Part shown: one piece after another, positions 14,591 to 14,987 of the stretch
Layout of the letters: every line of letters begins with the position of its first letter
Numbering within the stretch: the stretch's first letter is position 1
The notes under the pieces: model-generated
What the model was told of the DNA's origin: nothing
Databases searched by the model: none
What the model saw: only the letters and a program-made list of their open reading frames with translations
Assembly: GCA_012514865.1 (NCBI GenBank)
Contig: JAAYZO010000078.1
Location: 1 to 14,987 of the forward strand
From: Lentisphaerota bacterium
GTDB lineage: Bacteria; Verrucomicrobiota; Lentisphaeria; Oligosphaerales; JAFGRS01
Length of the DNA: 14,987 nucleotides
Reading direction: 5' to 3'
Translations under genes and position numbers: made by a program

Positions 14591-14635
14591 CCACCGTGAA
14601 GGGGTGCCAGTGCCGGACTTCCGAACAGCCCTGAG
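14591..14635. repeat. Dispersed hairpin repeat element, copy C (right end only)
   Basis: CCACCGTGAAGGGGTGCC (14591-14608) is followed by CCGGACTTCCGAACAGCCCTGAG. This matches the right end of copy B (8771-8816) nearly base for base, and the preceding ATCATGC matches copy A. The large central hairpin and left motif are missing, so this is a truncated or solo end. It again lies downstream of a gene 3' end. Confidence 0.85.
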
Positions 14636-14651
14636 TCCCGCCCGCCCCGGC

Positions 14652-14679
14652 GTGACAAAGTCCCCCGGCACGCTACACT
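14652..14679 (+). promoter_or_regulatory. Promoter of the tRNA-Ser gene
   Basis: GTGACA (14652-14657) and TACACT (14674-14679) are 16 bp apart, matching the sigma-70 consensus at five and four positions. Transcription would begin near 14686, about 42 bases before the mature tRNA 5' end. Confidence 0.6.
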
Positions 14680-14727
14680 ACAGATCCGTCCCGCGACCGC
14701 CCCCCCGGCGGTCGCAGCCCGCCCCGC

Positions 14728-14817
14728 GGAGGGGTGGCTGAGCGGTCTAAGGCAGCGGTCTTGAAAACCGCCGTCGGGCTTGCCCGACCGTGGGTTCGAA
14801 TCCCACCCCCTCCGCCA
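14728..14817 (+). tRNA. tRNA-Ser (anticodon UGA)
   Basis: A complete class II tRNA folds here. The acceptor stem is GGAGGGG (14728-14734) with CCCCTCC (14807-14813), discriminator G and an encoded CCA (14815-14817). The anticodon stem GCGGT/ACCGC encloses the loop CTTGAAA, giving anticodon TGA at 14762-14764, which reads UCA serine codons. A long variable arm, GTCGGGC/GCCCGAC, marks it as serine-type. The T arm is GTGGG-TTCGAAT-CCCAC (14790-14806). It is transcribed on its own from the promoter just upstream. Confidence 0.98.
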
Positions 14818-14826
14818 TGCAACACC

Positions 14827-14858
14827 AAGGGCTTGTCACCACGTCATGAAAGCCCTTT
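14827..14858 (+). terminator. Terminator-like hairpin after tRNA-Ser
   Basis: AAGGGCTT (14827-14834) pairs perfectly with AAGCCCTT (14850-14857) across a 15-base loop, and one further T follows before the sequence turns to CC. It starts 10 bases after the tRNA CCA end. The T-tract is short, so it is a plausible but not ideal intrinsic terminator. Confidence 0.55.
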
Positions 14859-14915
14859 CCTCGCCCCCTGGCGGCGACACAGGCGCCGAGGGGCGCCTAT
14901 GGCCGGCCTTTCCAC

Positions 14916-14946
14916 CGCGGAGGACGCTGAGGTACGCAGAGGCACG
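14916..14946 (+). repeat. Short degenerate 9-10 bp tandem repeat (CGCNGAGG)
   Basis: CGCGGAGGA (14916-14924), CGCTGAGGTA (14925-14934) and CGCAGAGGCA (14935-14944) are successive units of a CGC-N-GAGG motif. Only three units are visible before the sequence diverges. A separate AGGCGCC/GGCGCCT stem-loop (14881-14898) lies just upstream. No function is recognised. Confidence 0.55.
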
Positions 14947-14987
14947 TCCATGGCCGCATCGATCACGGACCCACCCTCCTCGCCGCC

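Noticed and set aside
14728..14817. Selenocysteine tRNA, because of length and long variable arm.
   Set aside because: The anticodon is TGA (serine), not TCA, and the acceptor and T stems have normal serine-tRNA lengths.

Overview
This is a very GC-rich window (third codon positions are almost always G or C). It carries eleven protein genes and one tRNA gene. A formylglycine-type sulfatase, a Gfo/Idh/MocA oxidoreductase, GT-C type membrane glycosyltransferases and abundant short intergenic repeats suggest a bacterium of the Planctomycetota/Verrucomicrobiota-Lentisphaerota-Kiritimatiellota group. That placement is inferred from gene content and style, because no phylogenetic marker gene is present.

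Left part (1-5033). A 7-bp satellite lies upstream of a leaderless (no signal peptide) sulfatase at 418-1956. It faces a Gfo/Idh/MocA oxidoreductase (2268-3305, minus), and the gap between them is filled by a 46-bp tandem array that runs into a hairpin repeat element. A Nudix hydrolase (3560-4075, plus) and a purine-nucleoside-phosphorylase-like protein (4137-5033, minus) converge on a short GC hairpin. The phosphorylase-like protein has lost most residues that bind phosphate and base in known PNPs.

Middle (5034-9122). A divergent intergenic region with 9-bp satellites separates the phosphorylase-like gene from an UPF0210/DUF711 (PFL family) gene (5423-6802), which is followed after 5 bp by a GT39-like membrane protein (6808-8643). 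A second hairpin element, bounded by 24-bp direct repeats, then separates this pair from the next operon.

Right part (9123-14987). A DUF116 Cys-rich protein, a CrtI-like phytoene desaturase family oxidoreductase and a DUF2141 exported protein form one operon, probably acting on carotenoid or other polyisoprenoid material. After a strong hairpin come a TMTC/DUF1736-like membrane protein with C-terminal TPRs and a DUF6498-like membrane protein, overlapping by 4 bp. A third, truncated copy of the repeat element, then a tRNA-Ser(UGA) with a recognisable promoter, encoded CCA and a terminator-like hairpin, close the window.

There are no IS elements, phage genes or CRISPR arrays. The most notable signals are: (i) the rewired phosphorylase-fold protein; (ii) at least four intergenic repeat families of different period, with a hairpin element placed at gene 3' ends; (iii) the DUF116-CrtI-DUF2141 linkage; and (iv) a codon-context effect in which all six in-frame ATA codons directly precede proline.
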